Below are positions 15,283 to 25,600 of a DNA stretch of 31,083 nt, in pieces. The notes under the pieces were generated by a model. It did not search any database, was not told the origin of the DNA, and was given only the letters and a program-made list of their open reading frames with translations. The position numbers and the translations under genes are program-made. Position 1 is the first letter of the stretch. Each line of letters opens with the position of its first letter. The stretch covers positions 1 to 31,083 of the forward strand of contig JBBQPM010000070.1 of assembly GCA_038217425.1 (NCBI GenBank). Direction: 5' to 3'. The stretch comes from JAIEPT01 sp038217425. Its GTDB lineage: Bacteria; Planctomycetota; Planctomycetia; Gemmatales; Gemmataceae.

Positions 15283-16608
15283 ATGACGTACGAAGAGGCG
15301 CTGGAGTTTTGGCTCGGTCGAGTCAATTTCGAAGTCAAGACGCCGGGGCAGGGCGATTTCAAACTCGACCGCATGCGGACCGCACTCGATCGGCTCGGTC
15401 GGCCTCAAGATAAACTTCGTATTTTGCACGTCGCCGGCACCAAGGGCAAAGGCTCCACCGCGGCCATGCTCGCCAGCATCCTTCGGCACGCGGGCTACCG
15501 CGTCGGCCTGTTCACGTCGCCGCACCTGGTCGACGTCTCCGAGCGCATCCAGGTCGACCGCGAACCGATTGCGCGCGTCGAATTAACGGACCGCCTCGCC
15601 GAGATCCAGCGCGTCTGCGACCATGCGGAGCTGACGTTCTTCGAGATCGCGACGCTCGTGGGCCTTTTGCACTTCAGGCGCCGGCGCGCGGAGTGGGCCG
15701 TGCTCGAAGTCGGACTGGGCGGCCGGCTCGATTCGACGAACGTCTGCAGGCCCGTGGCGTCGATCATCACGTCGATTAGCCTCGACCACACGCAGATGCT
15801 GGGCAATACGCTCAGTCTGATCGCCCGCGAAAAGGCCGGTATTATCAAGCCCGGCCGCCCCGTCATCAGCGGCGTCCTCGAACCCGAAGCCCGCGTCGTG
15901 ATTGAGCAAATCGCGCGGGAGCGTCATGCCCCGCTTCGGCAATTGCAGCGCGACTTTCATTTCGCGCACACGCCCGCCTTGCTCGAACGCGCGCACGAGA
16001 AGCAGGGCCGGGTGAAAGTGACGACCTGGAAGCGCCCGGGACGCACCGTCGACCTGACGCTGATCGGCGAACATCAGGCCGCCAATGCCGCGGTCACGTT
16101 GGCGACCATCGAGACGCTGCGCGACCTTGGCGTGCCGATTCCGCCGCGCGCGATCGAAGCGGGACTGGGGAGCGTCGCATGGCCCGCACGACTGGAATTG
16201 CTGCGGCGCCGGCCGTACGTGGTGCTCGATTGCGCTCACAACGTCGCCTCCGCCGTGGCGCTCATGCAGGCGCTGCAGACGTCGTTTCCGCAGGTCAAGC
16301 GGCGCGTGCTGATCTTCGCGGGGAGCAAGGACAAAGATCTGGCCGGGATGCTGAAGGTGTTCGAGCCGCACTTCGGACGCGTGATCCTGACGCGATTCAC
16401 GAACAGCCCGCGTTCGCTGCCGCCGGAGCAGATCCTTGAGTTGGCCGGGCCGGCGTTGCAGGCGAAGGCGATCCTGACGTCGACGTCCGCGGAGGCGCTG
16501 CGCGAGGCCCGCGCGTGGGCGCACGCGGACGACCTGATTTTGGCGACGGGTTCCGTGTTCCTGGCGGGCGAGCTGCGCGAGACGCTGCTTACCGAGCCCA
16601 AAGCGTGA
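15283..16608 (+). CDS. folC: Dihydrofolate synthase / folylpolyglutamate synthase
   Basis: A Mur-ligase-family cytoplasmic enzyme that adds L-glutamate to dihydropteroate and/or tetrahydrofolates using ATP. The P-loop GTKGKGS is at residues 52-58, the folate-side motif FTSPHLVDVSERI at 77-89, and LEVGLGGRLDSTNV at 141-154. SISLDHTQMLG (165-174) carries a metal-binding histidine. AREKAGIIKPG (181-191) carries the lysine that is carbamylated in family members. The C-terminal ligase domain includes LDCAHNVAS and FAGSKDKD. At 441 residues the length is normal. Whether it has both activities cannot be told from the sequence. The ATG has only a weak CGG-type ribosome-binding site. It stands alone between two inverted repeats of the same family. 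Confidence 0.96.
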   Translation: MTYEEALEFWLGRVNFEVKTPGQGDFKLDRMRTALDRLGRPQDKLRILHVAGTKGKGSTAAMLASILRHAGYRVGLFTSPHLVDVSERIQVDREPIARVELTDRLAEIQRVCDHAELTFFEIATLVGLLHFRRRRAEWAVLEVGLGGRLDSTNVCRPVASIITSISLDHTQMLGNTLSLIAREKAGIIKPGRPVISGVLEPEARVVIEQIARERHAPLRQLQRDFHFAHTPALLERAHEKQGRVKVTTWKRPGRTVDLTLIGEHQAANAAVTLATIETLRDLGVPIPPRAIEAGLGSVAWPARLELLRRRPYVVLDCAHNVASAVALMQALQTSFPQVKRRVLIFAGSKDKDLAGMLKVFEPHFGRVILTRFTNSPRSLPPEQILELAGPALQAKAILTSTSAEALREARAWAHADDLILATGSVFLAGELRETLLTEPKA

Positions 16609-16726
16609 GCAAGGAACCTGCGAATCTCGTTGACGCGTCCCAGTCTTTCTGGCACAAAGGAACTCAGAGAGTTCCGCTCGCCTCCGCCAAGGGTGCGGAC
16701 AGGAATAAAGTCGTCAAAAAAAGTCG

Positions 16727-16825
16727 AGCCACAGAGAGCACCGAGGACACAGAGAAATAAGCGTTTTGAGCGACGGTCGCGAACATCTGCTTTATTTCTC
16801 CGTGTCCTCGGCGCCCTCTGTGGCT
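16727..16825. repeat. Inverted repeat, AGCCACAGAG family, copy 2
   Basis: Arms 16727-16760 and 16792-16825 pair at 31 of 34 positions around a 31-base loop. It has the same family sequence as 15164-15245. It sits in the 275-base gap between folC and the TPR gene, which otherwise shows no gene. Confidence 0.9.
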
Positions 16826-16883
16826 AATCTTGAAGACTTTATTTTTGCCCGCCTCCGCCAAGCTCTGCAAGGATGAACCTGCC

Positions 16884-19800
16884 ATGACCTATCGATCCGG
16901 TCTCCTCGTTTCGTTTCTCTTCGCCGCGGCCCTCCACGCTCAGCCGCCGCTGGATCAACAGGCGACGCAGCACTGGCTTGCCGCCCAGCAGACGCTGGCC
17001 CAGAAGCAGTACGGCCCGGCGGCGGCCAAGTTCCGCGAATACCTGCAAAAATACCCGCGCGGCAAAGAAACCTTCTCCGTCAAACTCGCCCTCGCCGACC
17101 TCCTCATCGAGGGGCCCGAAAAGAACCTCAAAGAAGCGGGCGAACTCCTCAAAGCCTTTCCTGCGGAAGATCCGGTTCTCGGCTTTCGCGCGTACTACGC
17201 CCTGTACCGCATCGAGCGCCTCCAGCTGGTCGCCGAACTCGCCGCCGGGCAAAATCCCAAGGCGCGCTTCGAGTCGGCCGACAAACATCTGCAAGCTGCC
17301 GCCATCTTCCTGCAGCGGACCGAACCGGACCAACTTGCGAACCTTGACGACCTGAAAGTCCGCGTCCTCTGCGACGATGCGGAACTTCTCTTACGGCAGG
17401 ACAAGGCGCAGCTCACGCTCGACGCGCTGGAGCCGCTGCTGAAGCGTCTGAACGCCGCGTCGAAATACCGTCCCCTCGCGCTCTACTACGCCGGCGACGC
17501 GTACCTGCGTGTGGGGAACGTCGCCGCGGCGCAGCGGGCGCTCACGGGGCTGACGCCGTACAATCAGCCCGGCTTCGGGCCGCACGCGCGTTACCTCCTG
17601 GCCCGCACGCATCACCTGAGCGACGAACGCCCCGAGGCGCTCCTGCATTACGAAGGAAGCCTACGCGATTTCCAGTCGCAGAAGCTCGCTGCCGTGAATC
17701 AGCTGAAGCAGCCGCAGTTGTTCCAGAACGATCCGGTCATCCGCCTGCAACTCGAGAACGTCGTCAAAAGCCCGACGCCGGCGTATCTGACGCGGGCCGC
17801 GTTCCAGCTTGGTTTGCTGCTGTTCGAGGCCAACCGCATCGGCGAAGCCAAGCAGCGATTCGCCGACGTTGCCAAGCTCGACGTCCCCGAGCGCGACGAG
17901 GCGGAGCTGCGCGTCGGCATCTGCATGGTCCATCTCAAGGAATTCCCTGAAGCGATCAAGACGCTCACCGCGCTTCTGCCCAGGGAGGCGAAGCTGGGCG
18001 AAGGCGTCTCGTACTGGCTCGGCAAGGCATACTTCGGCAGCGCCCCCGCGGGCAAGACCGCGCCGGAGCAACAGGCCGTCCTGCAGCAGGCGCTCAAGCA
18101 TCTCGACGCCGCCCGCACGCTGGTCAAGAATGACAAATTACGTACCGACGAGATCACGCTCGAAATCGCCGACGTCGTGCTGCAACAAGCCCGGTATCCC
18201 GAGCTGGCGACGATCTCGGCCGAGGCGGCGGCGAAGCTCTACCAACAACTTCTCACGGCGGGGAACCTGGGCGAGCGAACCGAAGAAGTCGGCCCGCGTC
18301 TCGTGCAGGCGCTTGCGCTCGCCGGCAAACTCGACGAATCCGACGCCGCCGCCCAGCGCTTTCAGGAACGCTACCCGCGCAGCCTGTACCTGGGGGACGT
18401 CCTTTTCACCTACGCCGAGAACGCCTACGTCCGCGCGGCCAAGGATCCGAAGGGGCATGCCGACGAGGCGAGCAAGCGCCTGCGCACGCTGATCCAGCGT
18501 TTCACCGAACATCCCAAGCTCGCCGTCGCCCGTTACAGCCTGGGGCTCACGCTGTATCATCAAGGCAAACTCGAAGAGGCGCAGAAGGTGCTCGCCGACT
18601 TGCCGCTCGCGGAACGTATCGGCGACCTCAGCAACGCCTCGCACATTCTCGCCGACTGCATCCTTCGGCTCACGCCCGACGCGATCGCCGACGACGCGCT
18701 CGCGGCCGGCAAACTCGAGGAGCAGCTCAAGTCCGCATCGGAACTTCTGGAAGGTTTCGTCGCCGGCAACGGCAAGAACCCCGATACGTACGAGGCGCTG
18801 GCGAAGTACGGGCTGTGCCAGCAGCGCATGGCCGGGCTGCTCGCGCAGCCGCCGGCGAAGCAGAAGGCGCTCGCCAGCGCCCGCGCCGCCTACGAACGCA
18901 TTCTCAAGGAAACGCCGATCGAATTTCCGCTGCGCCCCGTGGCCATGCTCGAGCGCGGCAAGGTCTTGCAGCTTCAGGGCGACGTCAATCAGGCGATGGC
19001 GGAGTTTTCGAAGTTCACGCAGGAGCCGTTCGTCAACAGCCCCTCGGCTCCGTTGGCGACGATTCTCTTCGCCACCACGTTGCGGGCGCAGAATCGCGCG
19101 AAGGAGGCGGCCGAGGTTCTCCTCAAGGCCCGCGCTCGCATCGAGCCCAAATTGCCCGCCGACGACAAACTCGTCGCGCTGCTGCGGCTCAATCATGGAT
19201 TAGCGCTGCGTGAGGCCGGCAACCCGAGCGCAGCTCTGTTCCTTTTCGATAACGTCCGCAAGCTTTGGCCCAAGCTCCCCGAGGCCCTCGAAGCGACGCT
19301 GCGGGCCGGCCAGTGTTCGCGCGACGAGGCCAACCAATTTTTCGAACAGGCGCAGAAACTCGCCGGCAGCTCCAAGAAGGACGACCAGGAGCACGCCAGG
19401 GCAGCAATTTTCCTGGGCGAACGCAAGATCACCGAAGCGAATGACTTTCTGATCAAGTCGGCGACCGCCAGCGAGGACGGCAACCCCGACCTTCGCGCCC
19501 GCATGATGTACGAGGCGGCCTGGGGCGCTCGCCAACTGCTCGAGCGCGAACTTCGCCAGGTCCAGTCGCAAGCGAGTCTCGAAGCGAAGAAGGCGCTGGG
19601 GCCCATCGGCGCCAAGTTCGGTCCGCCCGAAGTTCCGCTTGACAGGCTCCCTGAACTTCCCAGCGAGAAACGCGTCGCCGAGATCTACGGCAAGCTGATC
19701 GACGCCTTCGGCGACACGCTCATCGCCGTCGATGCCCGTTACGAGTTGGCGGAACTGCTCGCACAGCGCCGCAATTGGGACGCGGTGCAACCGCTCCTCG

Positions 19801-20537
19801 CCGACATCCTCGACAAGGAGCCGGGGCCCGACATGACCGAGAAGGTCCGCCTGCGTCTGGGGAATCTGCATGCCCAGAAGGGGAACTTCAAGGGCGCGGC
19901 CGCTCAGTTCGAGGCGATCCTGCGCAATCCCAAGAGCCCCCATCTCGCCTGGGCGCAGTACGGCCTGGGCGAAGTCCACATGAGCAAAAAAGAGTACGCC
20001 GAGGCGCTCAAGCGATTCACGCTCTTCCGCGAGCAGGACGTCTACAAGACCGTGCCGAACCTCAGCGATCGCGCGGTGCTCCGCGGCGGGCAGGCGCTGC
20101 TGGAGATGGGCCGGCTCGAAGAAAGTAAAGGGATGTTCGACCGCGTCCTGACCAAGTATCCCGGCAGCCCGTGGGTCGACGAGGCGCGTTACGGCCAGGC
20201 GTGGATCTTGCAGCAGCAGAAGAATTACGACCCGGCCATCGCGCTGTACCAGCAGGTGACGGCGCGCACGCCGACGGAGATCGCGGCCAAGGCGCAGTAC
20301 CAGATCGGCAAATGTCGGCAGGAGCAAAAGAAGGCGCCCGAGGCGGTGGCCGCGTACGTGCTGACGACGCAGTACAACGTCCCCGACCTGGCGGCGACGG
20401 CGCTGTGGGACGCCTCCCAGATCCACGCGCAGCTCGGTCAGCGCGAGCCGATGGAAATGCTGCTCAGGAAATTGCTCGCGGACTATCCCGATTCCGCGCG
20501 TGCCAAGGAGGCGAAGCAGCGCCTGGACAAACAGTGA
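16884..20537 (+). CDS. Large exported TPR-repeat protein (1217 aa)
   Basis: ATG 16884 is chosen because a Sec signal starts at once (MTYRSGLLVSFLFAAALHAQ) and AAGGA lies upstream; the upstream TTG at 16830 falls by the previous repeat. The rest is an almost continuous series of helical pairs of tetratricopeptide type. Clear units are QYGPAAAKFREYLQKYPRGK near the N-terminus, and FKGAAAQFEAILRNPKSP, EYAEALKRFTLFRE and NYDPAIALYQQVTARTP near the C-terminus. The last part resembles the TPR region of YbgF/CpoB or BamD-like proteins. It is probably a periplasmic or envelope-attached scaffold for protein complexes. No catalytic domain is seen. The following genes (lipoprotein and small protein) are on the same strand, so an envelope-related cluster is possible. 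Confidence 0.9.
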   Translation: MTYRSGLLVSFLFAAALHAQPPLDQQATQHWLAAQQTLAQKQYGPAAAKFREYLQKYPRGKETFSVKLALADLLIEGPEKNLKEAGELLKAFPAEDPVLGFRAYYALYRIERLQLVAELAAGQNPKARFESADKHLQAAAIFLQRTEPDQLANLDDLKVRVLCDDAELLLRQDKAQLTLDALEPLLKRLNAASKYRPLALYYAGDAYLRVGNVAAAQRALTGLTPYNQPGFGPHARYLLARTHHLSDERPEALLHYEGSLRDFQSQKLAAVNQLKQPQLFQNDPVIRLQLENVVKSPTPAYLTRAAFQLGLLLFEANRIGEAKQRFADVAKLDVPERDEAELRVGICMVHLKEFPEAIKTLTALLPREAKLGEGVSYWLGKAYFGSAPAGKTAPEQQAVLQQALKHLDAARTLVKNDKLRTDEITLEIADVVLQQARYPELATISAEAAAKLYQQLLTAGNLGERTEEVGPRLVQALALAGKLDESDAAAQRFQERYPRSLYLGDVLFTYAENAYVRAAKDPKGHADEASKRLRTLIQRFTEHPKLAVARYSLGLTLYHQGKLEEAQKVLADLPLAERIGDLSNASHILADCILRLTPDAIADDALAAGKLEEQLKSASELLEGFVAGNGKNPDTYEALAKYGLCQQRMAGLLAQPPAKQKALASARAAYERILKETPIEFPLRPVAMLERGKVLQLQGDVNQAMAEFSKFTQEPFVNSPSAPLATILFATTLRAQNRAKEAAEVLLKARARIEPKLPADDKLVALLRLNHGLALREAGNPSAALFLFDNVRKLWPKLPEALEATLRAGQCSRDEANQFFEQAQKLAGSSKKDDQEHARAAIFLGERKITEANDFLIKSATASEDGNPDLRARMMYEAAWGARQLLERELRQVQSQASLEAKKALGPIGAKFGPPEVPLDRLPELPSEKRVAEIYGKLIDAFGDTLIAVDARYELAELLAQRRNWDAVQPLLADILDKEPGPDMTEKVRLRLGNLHAQKGNFKGAAAQFEAILRNPKSPHLAWAQYGLGEVHMSKKEYAEALKRFTLFREQDVYKTVPNLSDRAVLRGGQALLEMGRLEESKGMFDRVLTKYPGSPWVDEARYGQAWILQQQKNYDPAIALYQQVTARTPTEIAAKAQYQIGKCRQEQKKAPEAVAAYVLTTQYNVPDLAATALWDASQIHAQLGQREPMEMLLRKLLADYPDSARAKEAKQRLDKQ

Positions 20538-20555
20538 GTTCATCGAATAAGATTA

Positions 20556-20668
20556 GAAAGCCCAGGGACGGCGTCCCTGGGGAGGCGCCGGCGACGTCAT
20601 TTTTGGCGAATGCGAATTGAAACACGGGCTTCGGGCGCTTCCCCAGGGATGGCTATCCCTGGGCTCTC
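20556..20668. repeat. Inverted doublet of the CCCAGGGAT-type palindrome
   Basis: Two hairpins (20561-20581 with GAC/GTC variant arms, and 20642-20663) face each other about 60 bases apart. The outer flanks are AAAGCCC and GGGCTCTC and the inner flanks are GGCGCC and GGCGCTT, so the two halves form one larger inverted repeat. It fills the gap between the TPR and lipoprotein genes. Confidence 0.9.
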
Positions 20669-20683
20669 GCTGAGACTTCTCTC

Positions 20684-21796
20684 ATGAAACGCGTATGGTT
20701 ACTCCCATTTCTTTTCTCCCTGACGGGCTGCGGTACCGTCACGCCCGCGGACATTTACCGCAGCGTCCTGGTCAGCAAGGCGCAGCTCGTCGATAACATG
20801 TGGTTCGCCGTCGATGAAGAGTCGGCCAGCAAGCGGATCGAGCCGATTCTCACCGAATATCAGGAGAACATGCAGAAACACGAAGCCCAGCTCACCGACT
20901 GGAACCGCAAGGACGAATGGACGTCGTACCTCAAGACGGTTCGCAAGCCGGGAGGGGGCGAGAGTGCGCGCGGGCCGACCTCCAAAGAGGCCGAGGTGCG
21001 CAAGTACGCGAAGGATCGCAAGCAATATCTCGTCGAGATGATGCTGCTGGAGGGCCGATTTCTGCGCGAGAAAGAACGGCTCCACCGCCTGGCGGATCTT
21101 TACGTAGTGAAGTACCTGGACGAACAGATTGCGGCAGGGAACAAGAACCCGGCGGTCAGCTACAAGTTGGCCTGCCCCAAGTTGGCGAAGTTGCTCGACA
21201 AACTGGCCAACGTGCCGCAGCCCCGCTTCGACGTCGGCGAAGTCGACCCGACGGTCTACAAGAATTTAGGGATGGAAAACGAGTATCTGGACCCGAAGGA
21301 ATATCGGGACAAATATCCGATCCCGCCGCTCAAGTCGGTGAACGTTCCGGACAGCATCAAGTTGACGCTTCACTCCCCGCCGCCGCTCGGCGTCGACCTT
21401 GTGTACTTCGCCGCTTTTCAGGGGGTGCTCCCCAAGACGATAGACGAGATAAGCTTCGAGCCGATCTTTACCGACGGCAATCCCAAGACGGTCGGCCTGA
21501 TCGATCCGCGCGACATGGACGGCATCTGCGTGACCTCGGGCAGCGTCGTCGAATCGCGCGCCAGCGCCGTGGCGAATAAAGTCCAGGTCGGCACGCGCGG
21601 CCGGGCGATGGCCTTGTATCCCAAAAAAGAAACGCTGAAACACGTGCGTTGGGTGGGCTCGGCGTCGTCGCTGATGTATTTCTCGCCCATTCCCCCCAGC
21701 GAAAAATCGCCCCAGGGGCGGCGCGATCTGGACTACTTCGTCGGATACCGCCTGGAGAAAACGCGCTTTTACGACGGGTTCAAGGGGGACAACTAA
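20684..21796 (+). CDS. Lipoprotein of unknown function (370 aa)
   Basis: The N-terminus MKRVWLLPFLFSLTGC has a good lipobox (LTGC, lipidated C16), so the protein is membrane-anchored. Residues about 25-150 are charged and helical, possibly coiled coil (EYQENMQKHEAQLTDWNRKD; LEGRFLREKERLHRLADLYV). The C-terminal half is more beta-like (VNVPDSIKLTLHSPPPLGVD; VGTRGRAMALYPKKETLKH). I do not recognise a named domain. It lies after the TPR protein and its stop overlaps the start of the next gene (TAATG), pointing to translational coupling with the 66-residue protein. Confidence 0.85.
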   Translation: MKRVWLLPFLFSLTGCGTVTPADIYRSVLVSKAQLVDNMWFAVDEESASKRIEPILTEYQENMQKHEAQLTDWNRKDEWTSYLKTVRKPGGGESARGPTSKEAEVRKYAKDRKQYLVEMMLLEGRFLREKERLHRLADLYVVKYLDEQIAAGNKNPAVSYKLACPKLAKLLDKLANVPQPRFDVGEVDPTVYKNLGMENEYLDPKEYRDKYPIPPLKSVNVPDSIKLTLHSPPPLGVDLVYFAAFQGVLPKTIDEISFEPIFTDGNPKTVGLIDPRDMDGICVTSGSVVESRASAVANKVQVGTRGRAMALYPKKETLKHVRWVGSASSLMYFSPIPPSEKSPQGRRDLDYFVGYRLEKTRFYDGFKGDN

Positions 21797-21996
21797 TGAG
21801 CAGCGAATCGCCGGAACTAAAACAACAGCGCGTCAAGGAGTTCATGGGACTGTTGCCGCTGACGCTGTCGCTCGCGGGGCTTCCCGAAAGCGAGCCCGGG
21901 AAGATTTTCAGCGAAGGTCAACTGGAATCGCGCGCGACGACGATCCGCGCCGCGTACAAGGTCGCCCGGCAACTCATCGCCGAGATTTCACGCTAG
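21796..21996 (+). CDS. Small conserved-looking protein (66 aa), coupled to the lipoprotein
   Basis: ATG 21796 shares its A with the TAA of the lipoprotein gene, so translation is probably coupled. The 66 residues start MSSESPELKQQRVKEFMGLL, then LTLSLAGLPESEPGKIF, and end in a helix (TIRAAYKVARQLIAEISR). It has no signal peptide, membrane segment or known motif. Composition and codon use match the neighbours, and the start overlap supports a real gene. A role shared with the lipoprotein is inferred from position only. Confidence 0.75.
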   Translation: MSSESPELKQQRVKEFMGLLPLTLSLAGLPESEPGKIFSEGQLESRATTIRAAYKVARQLIAEISR

Positions 21997-22004
21997 GAAA
22001 GTTT

Positions 22005-22062
22005 CGAGCCGAAAGCGTCCGCGACGAACTTCGCGAAAACCGTCGCGGACGCCTTCGGCTCG
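22005..22062. repeat. Inverted repeat, CGAGCCGAAAGCG family, copy 1
   Basis: Arms 22005-22026 and 22041-22062 pair at 21 of 22 positions around a 14-base loop containing TTCGCGAA. It lies nine bases after the stop of the 66-residue protein. A related element is at 29809-29867. It may act as a terminator-like hairpin but lacks a T-run. Confidence 0.9.
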
Positions 22063-22083
22063 GAGTGCTTTCCGGACTCGCCC

Positions 22084-22112
22084 TTGCCCGTAACCTGAAC
22101 AGACTTTACAAT
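22084..22112 (+). promoter_or_regulatory. Candidate promoter of yajC-secDF
   Basis: TTGCCC (22084-22089) and TACAAT (22107-22112) are separated by 17 bases and match the housekeeping consensus at 4/6 and 5/6 positions. They lie 60 bases before the yajC ATG and after the hairpin that closes the previous unit. Confidence 0.45.
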
Positions 22113-22171
22113 GTCCCCTTTCCCCAAATGCCCCTCGGCGCCTCGCGCCGCCGGTTAAGGACGATCCGTAC

Positions 22172-22540
22172 ATGCTCGCCTTGATCCTATTTGCCGCCGA
22201 CGACCCCCAGGACAAAAGCGCCCTGGGCGGGATGGGCCTGCCGCTGATCATGATGGCGGTCTTCGCCCTCTTTTACTTCCTGATCGCGCTGCCGGCGCAG
22301 CGCCGCGATCGCAAGCAGCGCGAGGATCTCTTCGCGAAACTCAAGAAAAATGACGAAGTCGTCCTCGCCAGCGGCATCATCGGCATCGTTCACACCCTGC
22401 GCGAGGGGGACGAAGACATCACGCTCAAACTCGAAGGCGACGCGAAGATGCGCGTCCAGCGTCAGGCCATCGCCCAGATTCGTCCGTCCAAATCCGAGAC
22501 GAGCTCGGAAGGGATTGTCGAATTCGGAGCGAAGAAATAA
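22172..22540 (+). CDS. yajC: Preprotein translocase subunit YajC
   Basis: A 122-residue single-pass inner-membrane protein. The membrane helix spans about 21-41 (MGLPLIMMAVFALFYFLIAL). The YajC signature follows: PAQRRDRKQREDLFAKLKKNDEVV with LASGIIGIVHTL, then a small cytoplasmic beta domain. YajC joins SecDF at the SecYEG translocon. It lies 103 bases upstream of secDF on the same strand, the standard yajC-secD-secF order, so co-transcription is expected. The C-terminus is slightly extended (SETSSEGIVEFGAKK). Confidence 0.95.
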   Translation: MLALILFAADDPQDKSALGGMGLPLIMMAVFALFYFLIALPAQRRDRKQREDLFAKLKKNDEVVLASGIIGIVHTLREGDEDITLKLEGDAKMRVQRQAIAQIRPSKSETSSEGIVEFGAKK

Positions 22541-22643
22541 CCGCGGGGCGTCCGTTACCATAAACGACTGAATCTCGATCGCTGAGGATCGCAATCACGA
22601 AGGTTTCGATTCTCCGTTCCTTTTTGAAGGTTGCCAGGTAGCC

Positions 22644-25600
22644 ATGAAATCCTTCTTCTGGAAGTTTCTCGTTTGCATCGTGCCCTGTTTGCTCGCCCTC
22701 TGGGTCACCATCAACTCGCTGGTCAAGTACCAGAACGGCGAATCGGGCGGGTTCAAGCTCGGCCCCGATCTCGCGGGCGGCACAATCCTCGTCTACGAAA
22801 TCGACCTCAAGAAGGGGAGCGCCGGCAAGGCCGACACCGATCCGCAGACGACCATCCTCAAGCTCGCCGAGGCGCTCAAGAAGCGCATCGATCCGAACGA
22901 TCTTTTCAACATCGTGATCCGACCCGCCGGCACCGAAGGCCGCATCGAGATCATCCTCCCCACCGGCGGACCCTACCGCATGCGCCAGTCGGTCCTGGCC
23001 TGGAACGATCTGCTCAAGGAACTTCGTGAAGACAAGGACCTCAAAGTCTACTTCGAGCGCGATCCCGACGCCAAGATCGAAGTCGAGCGCGGCAAATTCC
23101 CCGAATTGGGCGATGCCATTCAAAACATCGCCTCGTGGTCGATCTGGCAGGACAAGCTGTTCAAGTACGATTCCAGCCAGGCCGGCTTTTTGCTCAACGA
23201 CGAAGCGCTGGCGCGTCTGAAGATCGACGGCGCGTTTCCTCAACACAAGCGTGCCGACGTCGAGAAGATTCTCAAGGCGCTCGAGCCGAAAAAGGGGACG
23301 AAGGTTTCGAGCGAGACGGCCTTCGCCGCCGAGATTCAGGAAGCGTACAAGAAATACAACGAAAGCGCCTCCGAGGCGAATAAATTCGTCTCCCGCGGCG
23401 CTGTGCTGCCGGTCGTGGTCGCCTCCGTCGAGGGCGCGACCGAACGCGCCTGGTATCGGCTCAAGTTGCAGGCCGCTCAGGATTTCCCCAACGCGCTCGA
23501 CTTCGACCTGCGCCGCGACGCCGTCAAGTTCGATGCGGACGCGGCGCTCGCCCGGCCCGAGAATGCGTCCGAGGACAAGAAGAAGCAAATACTCAAGGAC
23601 CTTGAAGAGGCGGAAAAGAAAATTGCTGACCTGCAGGTGAAGTTCACCGAACTCTCCAAGGATCCGCAGCGACTCCGGAAATTCGTCGACTTCGCCTTTC
23701 CGTCCATTCTCGAACAGGACAAAACGCAGCAAAAGAAGCTGCTCGAAGCCTGGGTCAAACGCCGCGCCTGGGAAGAGTTGGTTCTCAAGATCGAGAATAA
23801 TCCCGACTGGAAGGATCTGCAGCTGTCGCTCAGTCACGACGCGCTCATGCGCGTGCTCCCTGACAATTTCGAACAGATGATCACGCTCGTGCAGTCCAAG
23901 GGCTCGATCCCCGGGCAGGCCGCGCTCACCATCGTCGAGAATCTCGTGGGGAAACAAACTCCGCTCATCAAGGACGCTCCGAAGACCGAAGTCGTCTACA
24001 ACTTCATGAAGGAAAACTACGGCCCGTCGCTCACGGAACTCAACGGCAAGATCATGGCGATCGTGAAATCGTCCGATCGCTTCCGCTTTCTCTCGAGCGA
24101 AGACGTCGAGCGCATCAAAGAGATGGTGAAGCGCGTCGGCAGCCTGGAGTTCCGTATCCTCGCGAATAGTGCAGACGATTCCGAAGCGATCAAGGATCAG
24201 AAGGAATATCTGACGTCGAAGGACAACGCATTGATCGAGATGCTGAAGAAGCGGCGCGAGATCGGCGAGGCGCCGCCGGTCAAGACGGAAGAGGCGACGC
24301 AGGAAGGGAAGGAACCGATCGCCAAGACCTACTCCGTCAAGCTCCACGCTGACTACAAGGCGAACTTGCAGTACGCGTGGGTGGAGTTGGGACCGCAGGA
24401 ACGCCGCAGTCTCTACCTGGATAACATCAACAAGGACAATCCGCAGTTCAACGCGGGGTACAACTACCTGACCACGCGTCTGGAGATTCCGGTCGAGCTG
24501 CCGGAATCGAGTGCCGATTCGAAGAACAAGCGGTTGCAAGGCGCGCTCTTCTACGCCCGGCGGACCGAGAATCGCCTCATGAGCAAGGAAGAGCGCGATG
24601 AGAAGAAGTACGACTTCTTCATCCTGACGCGCAAGCCCGAGATCATCAACGGTAGGGAACAAAAGATCGGCGGCGATCTCATCGAAAACTCCGCCGTGTC
24701 GATGGATATCAACCCGGCCGTCGAGTTCTCGTTCAACAATCGGGGCGCGGAACTGTTCACGAACATCACCCGTCAGAACCAGCCCGATTCCAGCGGCGCC
24801 AATACCAACCTCAAACGGCACTTGGCGATCATCCTCGACGAAATGGTCGTCTCGGCGCCGACCATCAACTCGGTCATCGGCGCCCGCGGACAAATCACCG
24901 GCAATTTCACGCGCCGAGAAGTCGAGGACCTGGTCAACGTGCTCCGATCCGGGCGTCTGCCCGCGACGCTCAAGTCCGACCCGGTTTCGGAAAACACCAT
25001 GGGAGCGACGCTGGGCGCCGACACGGTCTTCTCCGGCGTGGTCGCGGTCATCGCCGCGTTCGGCGCGGTCGTCCTGTTCATGATCGTCTACTACCGCTTC
25101 GCCGGGCTCGTCGCCAGCATCGCCCTCTTTGCCAACCTCATCCTCACCGTCGGTTTCATGACCGCGGTGCAGGCGACCTTCACGCTGCCGGGGCTCGCCG
25201 GGCTCGTCCTCATGCTCGGCATGGCGGTCGACGCCAACGTCCTTATCTACGAACGTCTTCGCGAAGAAAGAGAGCGTGGCGCCTCGCTCTCGCTCGCCAT
25301 CCGCAACGGTTACGACCGGGCCATACCGACAATTATCGATACCCACTTGAGTTCGATCTTCACCGCCATCGTCCTCTACATCGTCGGCAACGATCAGCTC
25401 AAAGGCTTCGGCGTCAGTCTCACCGTCGGCCTGGTCATCAGCTTGTTCACCTCGCTGTACATGACCCGCGTCCTCTTCGACTACTGGCAAGCCAAAGGCT
25501 GGCTCACCAAGCTCAACATGATGCGGCTCTTCGCCCGTCCCAACATCGACTTCATGTCGATCCGCCGAGGCATGTTCGCCTTCACGCTGATCATTGCGAT

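Noticed and set aside
16830..16883. Upstream TTG start for the TPR gene
   Set aside because: The added residues would put a non-signal stretch before the Sec signal, and the TTG lies beside the repeat.
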